From positions 1-6,502 of the forward strand of contig DWYO01000174.1 in assembly GCA_019118725.1 (NCBI GenBank): a stretch of 6,502 nt of DNA, given 5' to 3'. Positions 6,425 through 6,502 of this stretch are shown here, piece by piece (within the stretch, counting starts at the first letter, position 1; every line of letters begins with the position of its first letter). The notes under the pieces were generated by a model, which saw nothing but the letters and a program-made list of their open reading frames with translations, had not been told where the DNA came from and searched no databases. This stretch comes from Candidatus Parabacteroides intestinavium (GTDB lineage: Bacteria > Bacteroidota > Bacteroidia > Bacteroidales > Tannerellaceae). The translations under genes were made by a program, and so were the position numbers.

Positions 6425-6502
6425 CCATCCCGATTACGCCAAAATCGTTAATAAAATAAAAATCCCCATCCTTCATTATCCACCCTTTAAACCATCCTAT
6501 TT
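6420..6502 (-). CDS. C-terminal end of an unidentified convergent protein (partial)
   Basis: Reading the minus strand from the window edge, a frame stays open for 26 codons and ends in TAA at 6422-6420. The visible C-terminus contains GWFKGWIMKDGDFYF and INDFGVIGME, a mix of aromatic, glycine and acidic residues that reads like the last strands of a folded beta-rich protein rather than random AT-rich translation. The stop codon falls just outside the GC-rich hairpin, exactly where a convergent gene would use the shared terminator. In the more familiar Porphyromonas arrangement, as I recall it, a plus-strand gene follows porV, so the locus may differ here. I do not recognise the family. Only the tail is present, so neither start nor function can be judged. 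Confidence 0.55.
   Translation of the reverse strand, partial: IGWFKGWIMKDGDFYFINDFGVIGME

Noticed and set aside
1..6502. Signs of a mobile element or a novel defence system
   Set aside because: No transposase, integrase, nuclease or toxin genes, no terminal inverted repeats and no shift in coding style among the four main genes. The content is ordinary core Bacteroidales chromosome.

Overview
The window looks like a chromosomal segment from a member of the Bacteroidota, most likely the order Bacteroidales. Three observations support this. It carries two core type IX secretion system (T9SS) genes, a system confined to this phylum. Its Rex repressor has the recognition-helix sequence I associate with Bacteroidetes Rex proteins. 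A TAnnTTTG element, the -7 box of the Bacteroidetes primary sigma factor, lies just before the first gene. A Porphyromonas, Tannerella or Parabacteroides-like host is plausible, but the genus cannot be fixed from this sequence.

Layout: bases 1-372 form an AT-rich stretch with no convincing gene. It holds a weak hairpin (11-28), an 8-bp inverted repeat (56-84), a 22-bp tandem repeat of nearly three copies (177-236) and a candidate promoter (342-349). Four plus-strand genes follow: rex (redox-sensing repressor, 373-1023), a compact fumarylacetoacetate hydrolase (FAH) family enzyme (1025-1639), porU (T9SS sortase, 1686-5072) and porV (T9SS outer-membrane shuttle protein, 5134-6336). The gaps are 1, 46 and 61 bp, and no plus-strand terminator is visible inside the cluster, so one transcript is likely. 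A strong compound hairpin with a T-tract (6362-6424) ends it. At the right edge, 26 codons and the stop of an unidentified minus-strand gene converge on porV and share that terminator.

How the genes work together: PorV is known to bring secreted cargo, recognised by its C-terminal domain (CTD), from the translocon to the attachment complex. PorU, a gingipain-like cysteine protease, then removes the CTD and joins the cargo to a lipopolysaccharide anchor. Both key PorU residues are visible (His636, Cys669), and PorU has its own CTD-like C-terminus. Rex senses NADH/NAD+, and the FAH enzyme probably acts on acylpyruvate or oxaloacetate-type substrates. Whether the metabolic pair has any functional tie to secretion is open. 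I found no mobile element, CRISPR array, tRNA or rRNA. I see no evidence of an undescribed system; the most useful leads are the rex leader, the rex/sortase co-transcription and the unidentified convergent gene.
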